In this document: positions 35,052 to 43,756 of the stretch, piece by piece
Layout of the letters: each line of letters opens with the position of its first letter
How positions within the stretch are numbered: the first letter of the stretch is position 1
DNA from: an uncultured Collinsella sp.
Lineage (GTDB): Bacteria > Actinomycetota > Coriobacteriia > Coriobacteriales > Coriobacteriaceae
Length of the DNA stretch: 48,152 nucleotides
Direction of reading: 5' to 3'
Assembly (NCBI GenBank): GCA_959018755.1
Contig: CAUEMA010000015.1
Location: 1-48,152 of the forward strand
Position numbers and translations under genes: made by a program
Notes under the pieces: model-generated
Seen by the model: only the letters and a program-made list of their open reading frames with translations
Databases searched by the model: none
What the model was told of the DNA's origin: nothing

Positions 35052-35661
35052 GGGCGACCTCCTTGGTGGTCGAGAGGATTTCGTGGGCAAAGCCGAGCTC
35101 GACGGCGCGCTCGGCCGAAAGGTAGGTGTCTTTTGCAGTGAGGGACTGGATGCGCTTGGGCGTGAGGCCGCTGCGGTCCGAGAGGATTTGCGTGAGGGTC
35201 TTGCGGGTCTGCATGAGACGCCGGCTGGTTTCCTGCAGCGCAAGTGCCGAGCCGCCTGCCCCCTGGGGGATCAGCGGGTCGTGAATCATGAGCTCTGCAT
35301 GGGGCGCCATACGGCGATCGTCGCCGCCCATAAAGATCACGGCGCCCATGGACGCGGCGAATTCCAGGCAGACGGTGCGGATGGGGCACGATGCGAGGCG
35401 CATGGCGTCATAGATTGCAAGACCCGATCGCACGCTTCCGCCGGCGCTGGCGACAAATATGGTGATGGTGCGGCTGGGGTCGGTGACATCGAGCAGGCGG
35501 ATCTGCTGGCATAGGTCGTGGGCCATCGGGGTTTCGATGTTTCCCATGACGGAGAGCTCGCGACGGGCGAGCATCTCATCGTAAATGCTGGTGAGCGTGA
35601 TACCTCGGGCGGATTCACGCATGGTGAGGGGGCTGATGATGGGGGAATGATTGGTGTCCAT
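35044..35661 (-). CDS. ClpP-like serine protease
   Basis: A 205-aa ClpP-family protein of the type found on mobile elements. The oxyanion strand is ASAGGSVRSGLAIYDAM, the nucleophile is S104 in FAASMGAV, and the histidine is H127 in LMIHDPL. Where housekeeping ClpP has an acidic catalytic Asp in a RDTxRD-type segment, this reads SLTAKDTYLSAERAVELG, so the third triad residue is uncertain. AAAGGAG precedes the ATG. It sits between an unknown gene and the VirD4-like gene. Confidence 0.87.
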   Translation of the reverse strand: MDTNHSPIISPLTMRESARGITLTSIYDEMLARRELSVMGNIETPMAHDLCQQIRLLDVTDPSRTITIFVASAGGSVRSGLAIYDAMRLASCPIRTVCLEFAASMGAVIFMGGDDRRMAPHAELMIHDPLIPQGAGGSALALQETSRRLMQTRKTLTQILSDRSGLTPKRIQSLTAKDTYLSAERAVELGFAHEILSTTKEVAHV

Positions 35662-35724
35662 GAGGACTCCTTTCTGTTGGTTGTGTTGTGGAATAGGATT
35701 GTTGCCCGTGGAGGGGCTGGCGGG

Positions 35725-36615
35725 CTACAGGGTTCGTCCGAGCCTGAGATCGAGCTCGGTTGTGGGGCAGGCTGCCTGTTCGTGCGGCTCGCAAGCGCCA
35801 AGGGCTCCAAAGCGATGGAGCGTTGCGGCGGGCGTGGTGTAGGCGAGCCGCAGCTGATGCTCGACAGGGGCACATCCGTCATTTTTGTAATGAGCCGCGT
35901 AGTACTGCGCGATGCTGGCGTTCATCTCGCTGCCATTGCGATGGCGCTCAAACTGGCGTCTGCAGGTCTCGATGATCTTTGCTACCGACTTGGGTGCCGT
36001 CGCGGGAACAAGGGCGAGATAGCCCTCAAATAGCTCGTTGATGCTCAGGAGGCACAGCAGGTCGATCAGCGTCCTTATGGCTGCTCCCTCGGCGGAAAAG
36101 TGCGCGGTCATGCGGTTATATCGGTTGCGGTCGACGATGGCCGCATGGGGTCTTGGGGTTTTCTGCCCCGTGGTCCCGGGCTTTTGCAGCGCCTGTGTAT
36201 TGAGCTCGACGTTGCAGCGCTTGAGGCCGTCCAGCGGAAGGAACAGTGCGGTGCGCAGGGTGTTCCGCTTGCTTTCGAGTTCATGACGCTCGTCGGGTTC
36301 CCATTCGAGCTTGAGTTTCGTGTCGAGCGCCGTAAGCATATGGGCTAGGCAGCCTACGGTAAGAACGTGCGAATCGTTGTCGCGTTTTGGGGCATAGGGG
36401 TCTGTCAGCTTGCGAATGTCGGGGTCGCCCATGATCTTTGTGCAGCGCTTCAGCAGTTGAGGATGGTCGGCCAAGATCGTCGCGAGCGGTAGCGACGCGT
36501 AGTTCTTGATGGTCGCGGCGGCAAAGGCGGCATCATATTCGTTTGCATATGCTCGCTCAATTCGGGCATCCAGAATGCTTTTCTTATCGCTGTCTTCAGC
36601 GTGGTGGTTTGTCAT
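35725..36615 (-). CDS. Unknown protein of the VirD4-ClpP cassette
   Basis: A 296-aa protein that I do not recognise. It is largely helical and charged, with no signal peptide or membrane helix. The N-terminal 60 residues are Ala/Asp/Lys-rich, and the middle contains RYNRMTAHFSAEGAAIRTLIDLLCLLSINELFEGYLALVPAT. GGAGAAG precedes ATG 36615; a His-rich extension to 36771 lacks a site and overlaps repeats. First gene of the three-gene minus-strand cassette. Confidence 0.7.
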   Translation of the reverse strand: MTNHHAEDSDKKSILDARIERAYANEYDAAFAAATIKNYASLPLATILADHPQLLKRCTKIMGDPDIRKLTDPYAPKRDNDSHVLTVGCLAHMLTALDTKLKLEWEPDERHELESKRNTLRTALFLPLDGLKRCNVELNTQALQKPGTTGQKTPRPHAAIVDRNRYNRMTAHFSAEGAAIRTLIDLLCLLSINELFEGYLALVPATAPKSVAKIIETCRRQFERHRNGSEMNASIAQYYAAHYKNDGCAPVEHQLRLAYTTPAATLHRFGALGACEPHEQAACPTTELDLRLGRTL

Positions 36616-36631
36616 AGCTTCTCCAATCGGT

Positions 36632-36696
36632 TGATGTTCGTGCTGTTTGTTGATGTGTTGGTTGTCGTGAGTGATGTGCTTGCCGTGGGTGATGTG
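36632..36696. repeat. Iteron-like direct repeats upstream of the cassette
   Basis: Copies of TGATGTG begin at 36651, 36672 and 36690, with a partial TGATGTT at 36632, spaced 18-21 nt. They lie directly upstream of the first cassette gene and could be a regulator-binding array or an old replication iteron set. Confidence 0.5.
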
Positions 36697-37104
36697 CTGA
36701 CGTTGGGGTGCTATGCGGTTTTCAATGAGCCCGTGAGGCAGTTGCTGCAGGGGCGGGATGGAACGGCCCATGCAAGGCGGAAGGCATCGTGCTCAAAATC
36801 GAGACAGCAATGCCCTGGGTGCCTCACATGTGGCAGTTACCTCATTAAGTTGTCATTGCGTTTGGGGTTGTACTTTGCCGATCTTCCTTCTCTTACACGC
36901 TAAAACTCAAACTTCATATGCTCGATCTACTTAAAACCGCAACGGCGGTCTTTTATCAACTTATATGTCGGAACGCGTCTTTGCAAGTACTTTTTTGCCT
37001 TTGTTTCAAATGGGGTGGTTTTGCAACCGTCATACGCGCGCTGTGCGAACGTGCCCCGGCTCGGATAAGATAGTGCGCGATAAAAACGATGCAAGGAGGC
37101 ACAT
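36697..37104. other. Non-coding region between cassette and HAD gene
   Basis: It holds a short hairpin ACCGC-AACG-GCGGT with A and T runs on both sides (36934-36955), a likely bidirectional terminator. A Shine-Dalgarno AAGGAGG precedes 37105. It is more AT-rich than the flanking genes. No further gene is supported. Confidence 0.55.
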
Positions 37105-37947
37105 ATGGCAATCAAAGCCATCGCGATGGATATCGACGGTACGCTCACCAACGACCAGAAAGTGATTAGCTCGCGTACGCGCAAGAAGCTGCTCGCGGCG
37201 CAGGAATCGGGCATTAAGCTCATCTTGGCTTCGGGCCGTCCCGCATGGGGGCTGCACGCCTTGGCGCAGGAGCTCGACCTTCAAAACCATGACGGTCTGC
37301 TGGTGGCCTTTAACGGCGCGCATGTGGTCGACGCTCAGACCGACGAGGTGCTGTTCGATCAGGCTATGCCTGCCGACGAATTGCATCGCCTGATTGATCA
37401 CCTGCGTAATTTTGACGTGATCCCTATGATTTCGCTCGGTCGCGATTTGCACGTCGAGGACTCGTACCGTTGCATGATCACGCTGCCTGACGGCTCGCAG
37501 AAGAATATCGTCAAGTATGAGCGCGACGCGTGCGATCTTAAGATTCGCGAGGTGGAGAGCCTGCATGAGGTCGCTGATGCTTATCCCGTGGACAAGCTAC
37601 TCACTGCGGGCGACCCGGCATACCTGCAGGCGCATTACGAGGAGATGTATGCGCCCTTTAAGCAGACGCTTTCGGGCATGTTTACGGCCGACTGGTACTT
37701 TGAGTACACGGCGCCCGGTATCGACAAGGCCTGCGCGCTCGAGGGTGCCCTGCCCAAGCTCGGCATCGATGCCAGCGAGGTCGTATCGTTTGGCGACGGC
37801 CAGAACGACAAGTCCATGATCGAGTGGGCCGGCACCGGTGTTGCCATGGGAAACGCCGTCGATGAGGTTAAGGCTGTGGCCCAGATGGTGACCACCAATA
37901 ACAACGAAGATGGTATTGCGGTGGCGCTGGATAAGCTGCTGGGCTAG
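37105..37947 (+). CDS. Cof-type HAD phosphatase
   Basis: A 280-aa IIB-cap HAD hydrolase. Motif I is MDIDGTLTND, motif II is LASGRPAWG, the lysine lies near the DKACALEGAL segment, and motif IV is FGDGQNDKSMIEWAG. Likely a sugar-phosphate or cofactor phosphatase of unknown specificity. AAGGAGG precedes the ATG. A second HAD gene follows. Confidence 0.9.
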   Translation: MAIKAIAMDIDGTLTNDQKVISSRTRKKLLAAQESGIKLILASGRPAWGLHALAQELDLQNHDGLLVAFNGAHVVDAQTDEVLFDQAMPADELHRLIDHLRNFDVIPMISLGRDLHVEDSYRCMITLPDGSQKNIVKYERDACDLKIREVESLHEVADAYPVDKLLTAGDPAYLQAHYEEMYAPFKQTLSGMFTADWYFEYTAPGIDKACALEGALPKLGIDASEVVSFGDGQNDKSMIEWAGTGVAMGNAVDEVKAVAQMVTTNNNEDGIAVALDKLLG

Positions 37948-38011
37948 AATCGCCGATTAATGCATGATTCGGGCGCCTGCTCGCGGGCGTCCTTTTGTTA
38001 GGGAGGGTGCC

Positions 38012-38671
38012 GTGTCCGCATTTCCGTTCGACGCCGTTATCTTTGACATGGACGGCGTCATTGTCGATACCGAGTATTACTACTTGGGCGAGACTGCCGC
38101 GTTTGCCAAGGAGCTGGGGCTTAATCTGACTCAAGAGGAGTTGAATGGGCAGGTCGGTACCTCCCATCAGTTCTTCCTGCATATGCTGGTCGATTGGTTT
38201 GAGCGCGCCGGTAAGGGGCATTTCACTGGCGAGGAAGCGTTGGCCCGTTGGGACGAGTGGGCGCATAAACGTCCGCGCGACTATCAGGCTTTGATTAACC
38301 CAGGCGCCGTGGATACGATTCGAGAGCTGCCGCGCCGTGGCGTTCGTGTGGCGCTTGCCAGCTCGTCTCCCATGGTTAGCATCGAGGAAGTGCTCAACGC
38401 ATGCGGGCTGTCGGATGCCTTTGAGTATGTGGTGAGCGGCGAGCAGTTTAAGGAGAGCAAGCCCGAGCCCGACATCTACCTGCATGCGCTGGATCTGCTG
38501 GGGCTGCCCGCGAATCGCTGCTGCTGCGTTGAGGACTCGGTGCCTGGCATCACTGCCGGCAAGCGAGCCGGTCTGACAGTCATTGCCAAGCGCGAGGAGC
38601 GCTTTGGCTTTAGCCAGGATGCCGCGGACAAGATTATCGACCAGTTGCCGGAGCTGCTCACGCTTTCTTAG
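38012..38671 (+). CDS. HAD hydrolase, beta-phosphoglucomutase-like
   Basis: A 219-aa subfamily IA HAD protein. Motif I is IFDMDGVIVDTE, motif II is LASSSP, the lysine is in FKESKPEPDIYLHAL, and motif III is CCVEDSVPGITAGKRAG. This wording is typical of phosphoglycolate-phosphatase or beta-phosphoglucomutase-like enzymes. GTG 38012 is preceded by GGGAGGGTG; the ATG at 37964 has no such site. Confidence 0.9.
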   Translation: MSAFPFDAVIFDMDGVIVDTEYYYLGETAAFAKELGLNLTQEELNGQVGTSHQFFLHMLVDWFERAGKGHFTGEEALARWDEWAHKRPRDYQALINPGAVDTIRELPRRGVRVALASSSPMVSIEEVLNACGLSDAFEYVVSGEQFKESKPEPDIYLHALDLLGLPANRCCCVEDSVPGITAGKRAGLTVIAKREERFGFSQDAADKIIDQLPELLTLS

Positions 38672-38756
38672 GAGCGCGGTAGTTGCGCGTTTTTCGGGTC
38701 TGATGAGTAAATACCCGACATTTTGGTGCGACACCTAGCATACTTTAAGCTAATGC

Positions 38757-38794
38757 GGGCTTAAGGACTTGTTGAATGCCCTTAAGCCTGTTTT
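38757..38794 (+). terminator. Terminator before the GntR gene
   Basis: GGCTTAAGG pairs with CCTTAAGCC, followed by TGTTTT. It lies 28 nt before the GntR start and could also attenuate that gene. Confidence 0.7.
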
Positions 38795-38821
38795 AGAATT
38801 AATTGTGCTGGGAGAGGGTAT

Positions 38822-39565
38822 ATGCCACCGACTGAAGGGCCAACTGACGGTAAAGCAGCGATACCGCTGTACCAACAGGTCATTGATATCATTAAAAACG
38901 AAATCAACTCCGGCGCCTACAAGGCAGGCGCGCGGATACCCAACGAATTCGAATTGGCTGAGAGCTATAAAGTTGGCCGCGTTACCGTGCGACGCGCTAT
39001 TGAGGAGCTCGTCCAGCAGGGCTATCTAACGAAGCGACAGGGGAAAGGCACGTTTGTCAATGCCCCCAAGCTCAAGCGCAAGATTCGCCAGAAGGATGAC
39101 GTCCAGAGTTTTTCGGACGCATGCCGCGTTAACGGAATGGAACCGGGGGCGTGTGTCATTTCGAGAAAGATACTGCCGGCGGATTCCACCGAAGCGCAGT
39201 TCTTTGGTGTTCCCGTTGGAACTGACTTGATTTGCGTTGAGCGCGTGCGCACTGCCGATGGCGTCCCTGTCATGCTCGAGAACAACATATATGTTTACGA
39301 GGACAACGCCTATCTATCAACGGCACCTCTATCTAACCAATCCATTTTTGAGTTCGTGCGCAACCGGACGGGCCGCACGCCCGCGTTTGCCGACCCGTGC
39401 ACGCTCGAGATCGCGTGCGCGTCGCCCGAGGTCGCTCGACTGTTGGCAGTTCCCGTTGGCGAACCCTTGTTTTATATGGAAGCCTTCTTTTTCGATGAGC
39501 AGCGGCGGCCGTTTATCATCGGTCGTCAGCGGATCGTTGGGTCTCGCTACGTTTTTGACATCTAG
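38822..39565 (+). CDS. GntR/HutC-type regulator, FrlR-like
   Basis: A 247-aa repressor. The GntR winged helix spans residues about 14-80 (IPLYQQVIDIIKNEINSGAYKAGARIPNEFELAESYKVGRVTVRRAIEELV), followed by a UTRA ligand domain ending RRPFIIGRQRIVGSRYVFDI. UTRA regulators sense sugar or amino-acid derivatives. FrlR of the fructoselysine operon is of this class, and this gene sits directly before a fructosamine operon. It is separated from that operon by its own terminator. Confidence 0.9.
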   Translation: MPPTEGPTDGKAAIPLYQQVIDIIKNEINSGAYKAGARIPNEFELAESYKVGRVTVRRAIEELVQQGYLTKRQGKGTFVNAPKLKRKIRQKDDVQSFSDACRVNGMEPGACVISRKILPADSTEAQFFGVPVGTDLICVERVRTADGVPVMLENNIYVYEDNAYLSTAPLSNQSIFEFVRNRTGRTPAFADPCTLEIACASPEVARLLAVPVGEPLFYMEAFFFDEQRRPFIIGRQRIVGSRYVFDI

Positions 39566-39576
39566 GACATTGCGAA

Positions 39577-39614
39577 TGGAAACGCCCGGTTGATCATCTC
39601 ACCGGGCGTTTCCA
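39577..39614 (+). terminator. Terminator of the GntR gene
   Basis: A perfect 14-bp stem, TGGAAACGCCCGGT / ACCGGGCGTTTCCA, closes a 10-nt loop, 12 nt after the GntR stop. Confidence 0.85.
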
Positions 39615-39675
39615 TACCGTTCACGGCGCAAACGCGACCGTTCAACCGCGTTGCGGCAATCAGTTTGAAATTATC

Positions 39676-39742
39676 TTGATGAAGGAAAAAAGCTGCTGGT
39701 AATCTATGGGACGTCATAGAACGTTTGCATTGTGCAAACGTT
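39676..39742 (+). promoter_or_regulatory. Fructosamine operon promoter and operator
   Basis: TTGATG (39676-39681), an 18-nt spacer and TAATCT (39700-39705). A perfect palindrome with 10-bp arms AACGTTTGCA and TGCAAACGTT around TTG lies at 39720-39742, over the expected transcription start. No T tract follows, so an operator is more likely than a terminator. Confidence 0.7.
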
Positions 39743-39784
39743 GAAGCGAGATGCGATGCAGTCTCGAGTTCTTTGGAGGTATCT

Positions 39785-41248
39785 ATGTCAGATACGAAGG
39801 CGAAGAAGACAAACAGACGTTTTAAGTTCAAATTACCGCATGTCTATACGATCATGTTCTTGCTGATCGTTGTCTTTGCGGTCCTGACTTGGATCGTTCC
39901 CTCTGGTCAGTATCAACGCAAGACGATTTCGACGGCGGCGGGCGAGCGTGAAGTCGCCGTTGCTGGAACCTATGAACAGGTCGATAAGAACTACACCGAT
40001 TCCGAGACCGGCGAGACCATCAATCTGGGCCAGGATATCTTCGCGGTTCTGCAAGCGCCCACCAAGGGCATCCAAGAGGCTGCCGACGTCGTTGCGTTCG
40101 TCTTATTGATTGGCGGATCGTTCGCGATCATCACCAAGACCAACGCTTTGAATGCCGGCATGAGCCGTGTGATTAAAAAGCTCAAGAACAAGGACATCCT
40201 CATCATTCCCATCACGATGACGTTGCTGTCCATTTGCGGCACTACGTTTGGTATGTCTGAGGAAGCCCTGCCGTTCTATGCCATCTTCATTCCCATCATG
40301 ATGGGTATCGGTTATGACTCGATGACGGCATTCATCATCTGCTTCCTTGGTCCTAACCTGGGATATTGTGCTTCGACCATCGACCCGTTTAATGTTTTGA
40401 TCGCCCAAGGCATCATTGGCATCGAGGGTAATCCGCAACTGTGGCTGCGCGCCGTTTCTTGGGTCATCTTCACTGCCGTCGGTATCGCATGGGCCATGCG
40501 CTACGCCATGCGCGTCAAGAAAACCCCCGAGTCGTCCATTGTGTACGAGGACGATAAGCTCAAGCGTATTGAGTTTTCCGTGACCGATGCCTCCATCGAG
40601 GAAGAGTTCACGATCCGTCAGAAGCTCGTGCTTATCGATTTTGCTTGCGGTATGGGCATTATCGTCTGGGGTCTTGTTACCCAGGGCTGGTACATGAATC
40701 AGATTTCCGCCGTGTTCCTTGGCATGGGCTTGCTTGCCGGTATCCTGGGCGGCCTTGACCAGCAGACGATCGCAGAGGAGTTCGTTAAGGGTCTCGCCGA
40801 CTTTGCGTACGCTGCCGTCGTTATCGGTATCGCTCGCGGTATTCTGGTCATCGCCGAGGGCGGCATGATCATCGACACCATCCTCCAGGCGCTCGCTACC
40901 GCGCTCGCCGGTGCACCCGCCGCCGTCTACACCACGTTTATGTATGTCGTCCTTGGCCTGCTCTCTTTGCTGGTTCCCTCGAGTTCTGGCCTGGCAGCGC
41001 TCACCATGCCCGTTATGGGCCCCCTGACCGAGCTCATGGGCCTCAATCCCGAGGCGGCCGTCACCGCGCTCCAGTTTGCCAACCAGACCATCAACACCAT
41101 CAGCCCCGTGGCGGGTATGACGGTCGCCGGCCTTGCCGTGGCTAAGATTTCGTTTGGCCAATGGTGGAAGACCATTTGGAAGTTCTTCATCTTCATGGTC
41201 GTGTTTGGCTTGGTCATTACTGCCATTTCCGGCATGCTTCCGGCGTAG
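39785..41248 (+). CDS. YfcC-family membrane transporter
   Basis: A 487-aa protein with about 12 hydrophobic helices, a short basic N-terminus and the wording KLPHVYTIMFLLIVVFAVLTWIVPSGQY typical of YfcC/C4-dicarboxylate-type carriers. Members are reported or predicted to carry amino acids, basic ones among them. GGAGG precedes ATG 39785. As first gene of the operon it probably imports the substrate, in the place held by the APC-type FrlA in E. coli. Confidence 0.9.
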   Translation: MSDTKAKKTNRRFKFKLPHVYTIMFLLIVVFAVLTWIVPSGQYQRKTISTAAGEREVAVAGTYEQVDKNYTDSETGETINLGQDIFAVLQAPTKGIQEAADVVAFVLLIGGSFAIITKTNALNAGMSRVIKKLKNKDILIIPITMTLLSICGTTFGMSEEALPFYAIFIPIMMGIGYDSMTAFIICFLGPNLGYCASTIDPFNVLIAQGIIGIEGNPQLWLRAVSWVIFTAVGIAWAMRYAMRVKKTPESSIVYEDDKLKRIEFSVTDASIEEEFTIRQKLVLIDFACGMGIIVWGLVTQGWYMNQISAVFLGMGLLAGILGGLDQQTIAEEFVKGLADFAYAAVVIGIARGILVIAEGGMIIDTILQALATALAGAPAAVYTTFMYVVLGLLSLLVPSSSGLAALTMPVMGPLTELMGLNPEAAVTALQFANQTINTISPVAGMTVAGLAVAKISFGQWWKTIWKFFIFMVVFGLVITAISGMLPA

Positions 41249-41257
41249 GTGGTTGTG

Positions 41258-42841
41258 ATGTCTGATCGTTTGACGGTCCTGACGTCTAAGAGCGTCTTTA
41301 CCGGTACGGGGGACCTGCCGTTTGAAGGTTTCGTAGCGGTCCGTGGCAATCGAATTGAGGCTGTTGGCACCAAGTGTGAGCTAGCTTCGTATTTGACCCA
41401 GGCGGACGAGGTAGTTGACCTGGGCGACCGCACCGTCATGCCTGGCCTGATCGATGTGCATACCTTCTATACAGGCTGGGCGCTGCGGACGTTGGGGCCT
41501 GATCTGTCCGGCATCGCTGATGCCAAAGAGGCCGTGTTGCTCTTGCGTGCATGGAAAGAAGATCGTCCGGATTGCGCGGCGGCTTTTGGCCACAACCTAC
41601 CCGAAACGTTGGCATCGGATGCCGAGAACGCAAATACAGCAGCTGTGTTTGACGAGTGTTTTGGCGATATCCCCGTCGTCTGCTTTACACCGGGCGCGGA
41701 TACCTGTGTTCTCAATGCTGCCGCCAGTGCGCGATACGGCTTTACGCCCCAGGCGTGCTATGCCGAGAAGATCTGGCGCATGATGAGCGATTTCCTCGCG
41801 CTGCCCGAGGTGCGTGCCGGGTATTCGGACTACATGAGCATGCTTAACGAGCGTGGCGTTACCGCCATCAAGGAAATGGCGTTTGATGACTACTACGGCT
41901 TTGCCGACGAAATGGTTCGCCGTGAGGAATCTGGTGAGCTGACGGTTCGCGTCTCTATGATGTCGCAGCCGGTGGGCGCCGGTGCAAATCTGGCATATGC
42001 CCGCGAGGCGCGAGAGCGCTTCCGGGGACCGTTCGTTCGTTTTTCTGGCTTCAGCCGTATGACCGATCGCGGCGTATGGGCGGGGCTTGCCGAGATGATT
42101 GACCCCTATGAGGACACGGCCGATGCGGGCGCTGCCGGCAAGACGGTCGTCGAGGAACCAGAGTGGGATCTGATTGAGAGCGAGCTGCGTGCAATTGATG
42201 CTGACGGCTTCCGATATTCCTTGCATTGCCAGGGCGATGGCGCCGTTCGTCGCACCGTGGCGCTCTATGCCTCGCTGCCTCGAGACGAGCATGGACGGAT
42301 GCTTCGCCGCCATGCGATTACCGATCTCGAGAACTCTGACCCGACCGATCTTGTCGAGTTTGGCAAGTTAGGTGGAATTTGCGAGGTCTATCCGCAGATT
42401 CTAACGCTGGACCGGCGCGAGGATTGCCTATCGATGATGCGTCGACAAATTGGCGAGACGCGACTTTTGCACAGCTGGAATCGCCGCGGCATGGAAGATT
42501 CCGGATGCACAGTGTGCTGTGGAACGGATTTGCCGCTGCTGATTCCGAGCCTGGGCGAGTCAATCTACAGCGCGTGCGGCGGATTCTTCGCCGACGGACT
42601 GCCTGTGAATGAGGTCAACACGCTGACGCTTGTCGAGCTCTTGCGCGCTTGGACTGCCGGGGGCGCGTACGATCTGATGCGCGAAGACGAGCTGGGTACG
42701 CTCGAGGTCGGCAAGCTTGCCGATATCTGCGTGCTCGATCGGGATGTGTTTGACCTCGATTATCGCGACGCACGCGATCTTGCGGTTGATATGACGATGT
42801 CGGACGGACAAATCGTGTTCGATCGAAATAAGGAGGCATAA
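41258..42841 (+). CDS. YtcJ-like amidohydrolase with altered metal motif
   Basis: A 527-aa amidohydrolase-3-type protein. The segment LGDRTVMPGLIDVHTFYTGW stands where the family has DxHxH, but only one His remains. Other family strands persist: YSLHCQGDGAVRRTV, RRHAITDLENSDPTDLVEF and CCGTDLPLLIPSLG. The substrate is unknown; hydrolysis of an amide on an Amadori compound is a guess. ATG 41258 or GTG 41249 could be the start. It ends 1 nt before the next gene. Confidence 0.8.
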   Translation: MSDRLTVLTSKSVFTGTGDLPFEGFVAVRGNRIEAVGTKCELASYLTQADEVVDLGDRTVMPGLIDVHTFYTGWALRTLGPDLSGIADAKEAVLLLRAWKEDRPDCAAAFGHNLPETLASDAENANTAAVFDECFGDIPVVCFTPGADTCVLNAAASARYGFTPQACYAEKIWRMMSDFLALPEVRAGYSDYMSMLNERGVTAIKEMAFDDYYGFADEMVRREESGELTVRVSMMSQPVGAGANLAYAREARERFRGPFVRFSGFSRMTDRGVWAGLAEMIDPYEDTADAGAAGKTVVEEPEWDLIESELRAIDADGFRYSLHCQGDGAVRRTVALYASLPRDEHGRMLRRHAITDLENSDPTDLVEFGKLGGICEVYPQILTLDRREDCLSMMRRQIGETRLLHSWNRRGMEDSGCTVCCGTDLPLLIPSLGESIYSACGGFFADGLPVNEVNTLTLVELLRAWTAGGAYDLMREDELGTLEVGKLADICVLDRDVFDLDYRDARDLAVDMTMSDGQIVFDRNKEA

Positions 42842-42842
42842 G

Positions 42843-43694
42843 ATGTCTGAATCCAAACCGACGCTGCGTCGCGAGCAGATTGCGGGCATGAACATCCACT
42901 ACATCATGTGGTCGCTCGATTACTTCCTTGATGTGCAGCAGCGCTTGGGCTTTGAGTCCATTGAGCTGTGGTGTGCAGAGCCGCATGTGACGCTCGACCA
43001 TACGGGCTACTTTGAGGCTGAGGTCCTGGCGAAAAAGGCTGCAGACCGTGGGCTTAGGTATCGTACTCTGTGCCCCGAGAATGTTGTCTATCCTTGGCAG
43101 TACTGCGCACGCAAGCCGCTGCATGAACAGCGCAGCCTGGCGTACTTTAAACACGGCATTGAACTTGCCGAGGTACTTGGGTGCGACCGTATGTCCATCA
43201 ACTCGGGCTGGGGCGACTGGGACGAGGACCGCGAGGAAGCCTGGAAGCGCAGCCGCGAGCACTTGTCCATTCTGGCGGAGTATGCCGGCGAGCACGGTCT
43301 GGTGCTTACGATGGAAAGCCTGCGTCCCGAGGAGAGCAACCTTGTGACGACGGTTTCCGATGCGAAGCGCATGATTGACGAGGTCGCGAGCCCGTACTTA
43401 CAGCCCATGGTTGATACAACCGCGATGGGCGTCGCAGGCGAGACGCTCGAGGACTGGTTTGCCGCCTTTGGCGATGGGGCAATTCACGAGATGCACTTTA
43501 TCGACGGTGACCCGTATGGCCATCTGGTGTGGGGCGATGGCAAGCACGATATGGACGCCTTCGTCGCCACGCTCAACGCCCATGGTTTCGACGGCATGCT
43601 GGGCCAGGAAATCACGGACGGTCGTTACTACGATGACCCGGCGGCCGCAGATGCCAAGAACATGGCCGCATTCGAGAAATATCTGATTGACTAA
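42843..43694 (+). CDS. FrlC-like sugar isomerase/epimerase
   Basis: A 283-aa xylose-isomerase-like TIM barrel. RRLG-type positions such as LGFESIELWCAEPHV, RTLCPENVVYPWQY, LTMESLRPEESNLVT, PMVDTTAMGVAGETLEDWF and HEMHFIDGDPYGHLVWGDGK parallel E. coli FrlC, which interconverts psicoselysine and fructoselysine. AAGGAGG lies at the end of the preceding gene. Confidence 0.8.
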   Translation: MSESKPTLRREQIAGMNIHYIMWSLDYFLDVQQRLGFESIELWCAEPHVTLDHTGYFEAEVLAKKAADRGLRYRTLCPENVVYPWQYCARKPLHEQRSLAYFKHGIELAEVLGCDRMSINSGWGDWDEDREEAWKRSREHLSILAEYAGEHGLVLTMESLRPEESNLVTTVSDAKRMIDEVASPYLQPMVDTTAMGVAGETLEDWFAAFGDGAIHEMHFIDGDPYGHLVWGDGKHDMDAFVATLNAHGFDGMLGQEITDGRYYDDPAAADAKNMAAFEKYLID

Positions 43695-43756
43695 AACAAC
43701 CATCGGCCACGCAACCAACGTCATTGATTGCGGGCCAAACAAGAAAGGAACTGGAT

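Noticed and set aside
36616..36771. His-rich N-terminal extension of the 296-aa protein
   Set aside because: The extension is the translation of the TGATGTG repeats and has no ribosome binding site, whereas ATG 36615 has GGAGAAG.
39720..39742. Palindrome as a terminator
   Set aside because: No T tract follows and it sits at the promoter of the operon, so an operator is the better reading.
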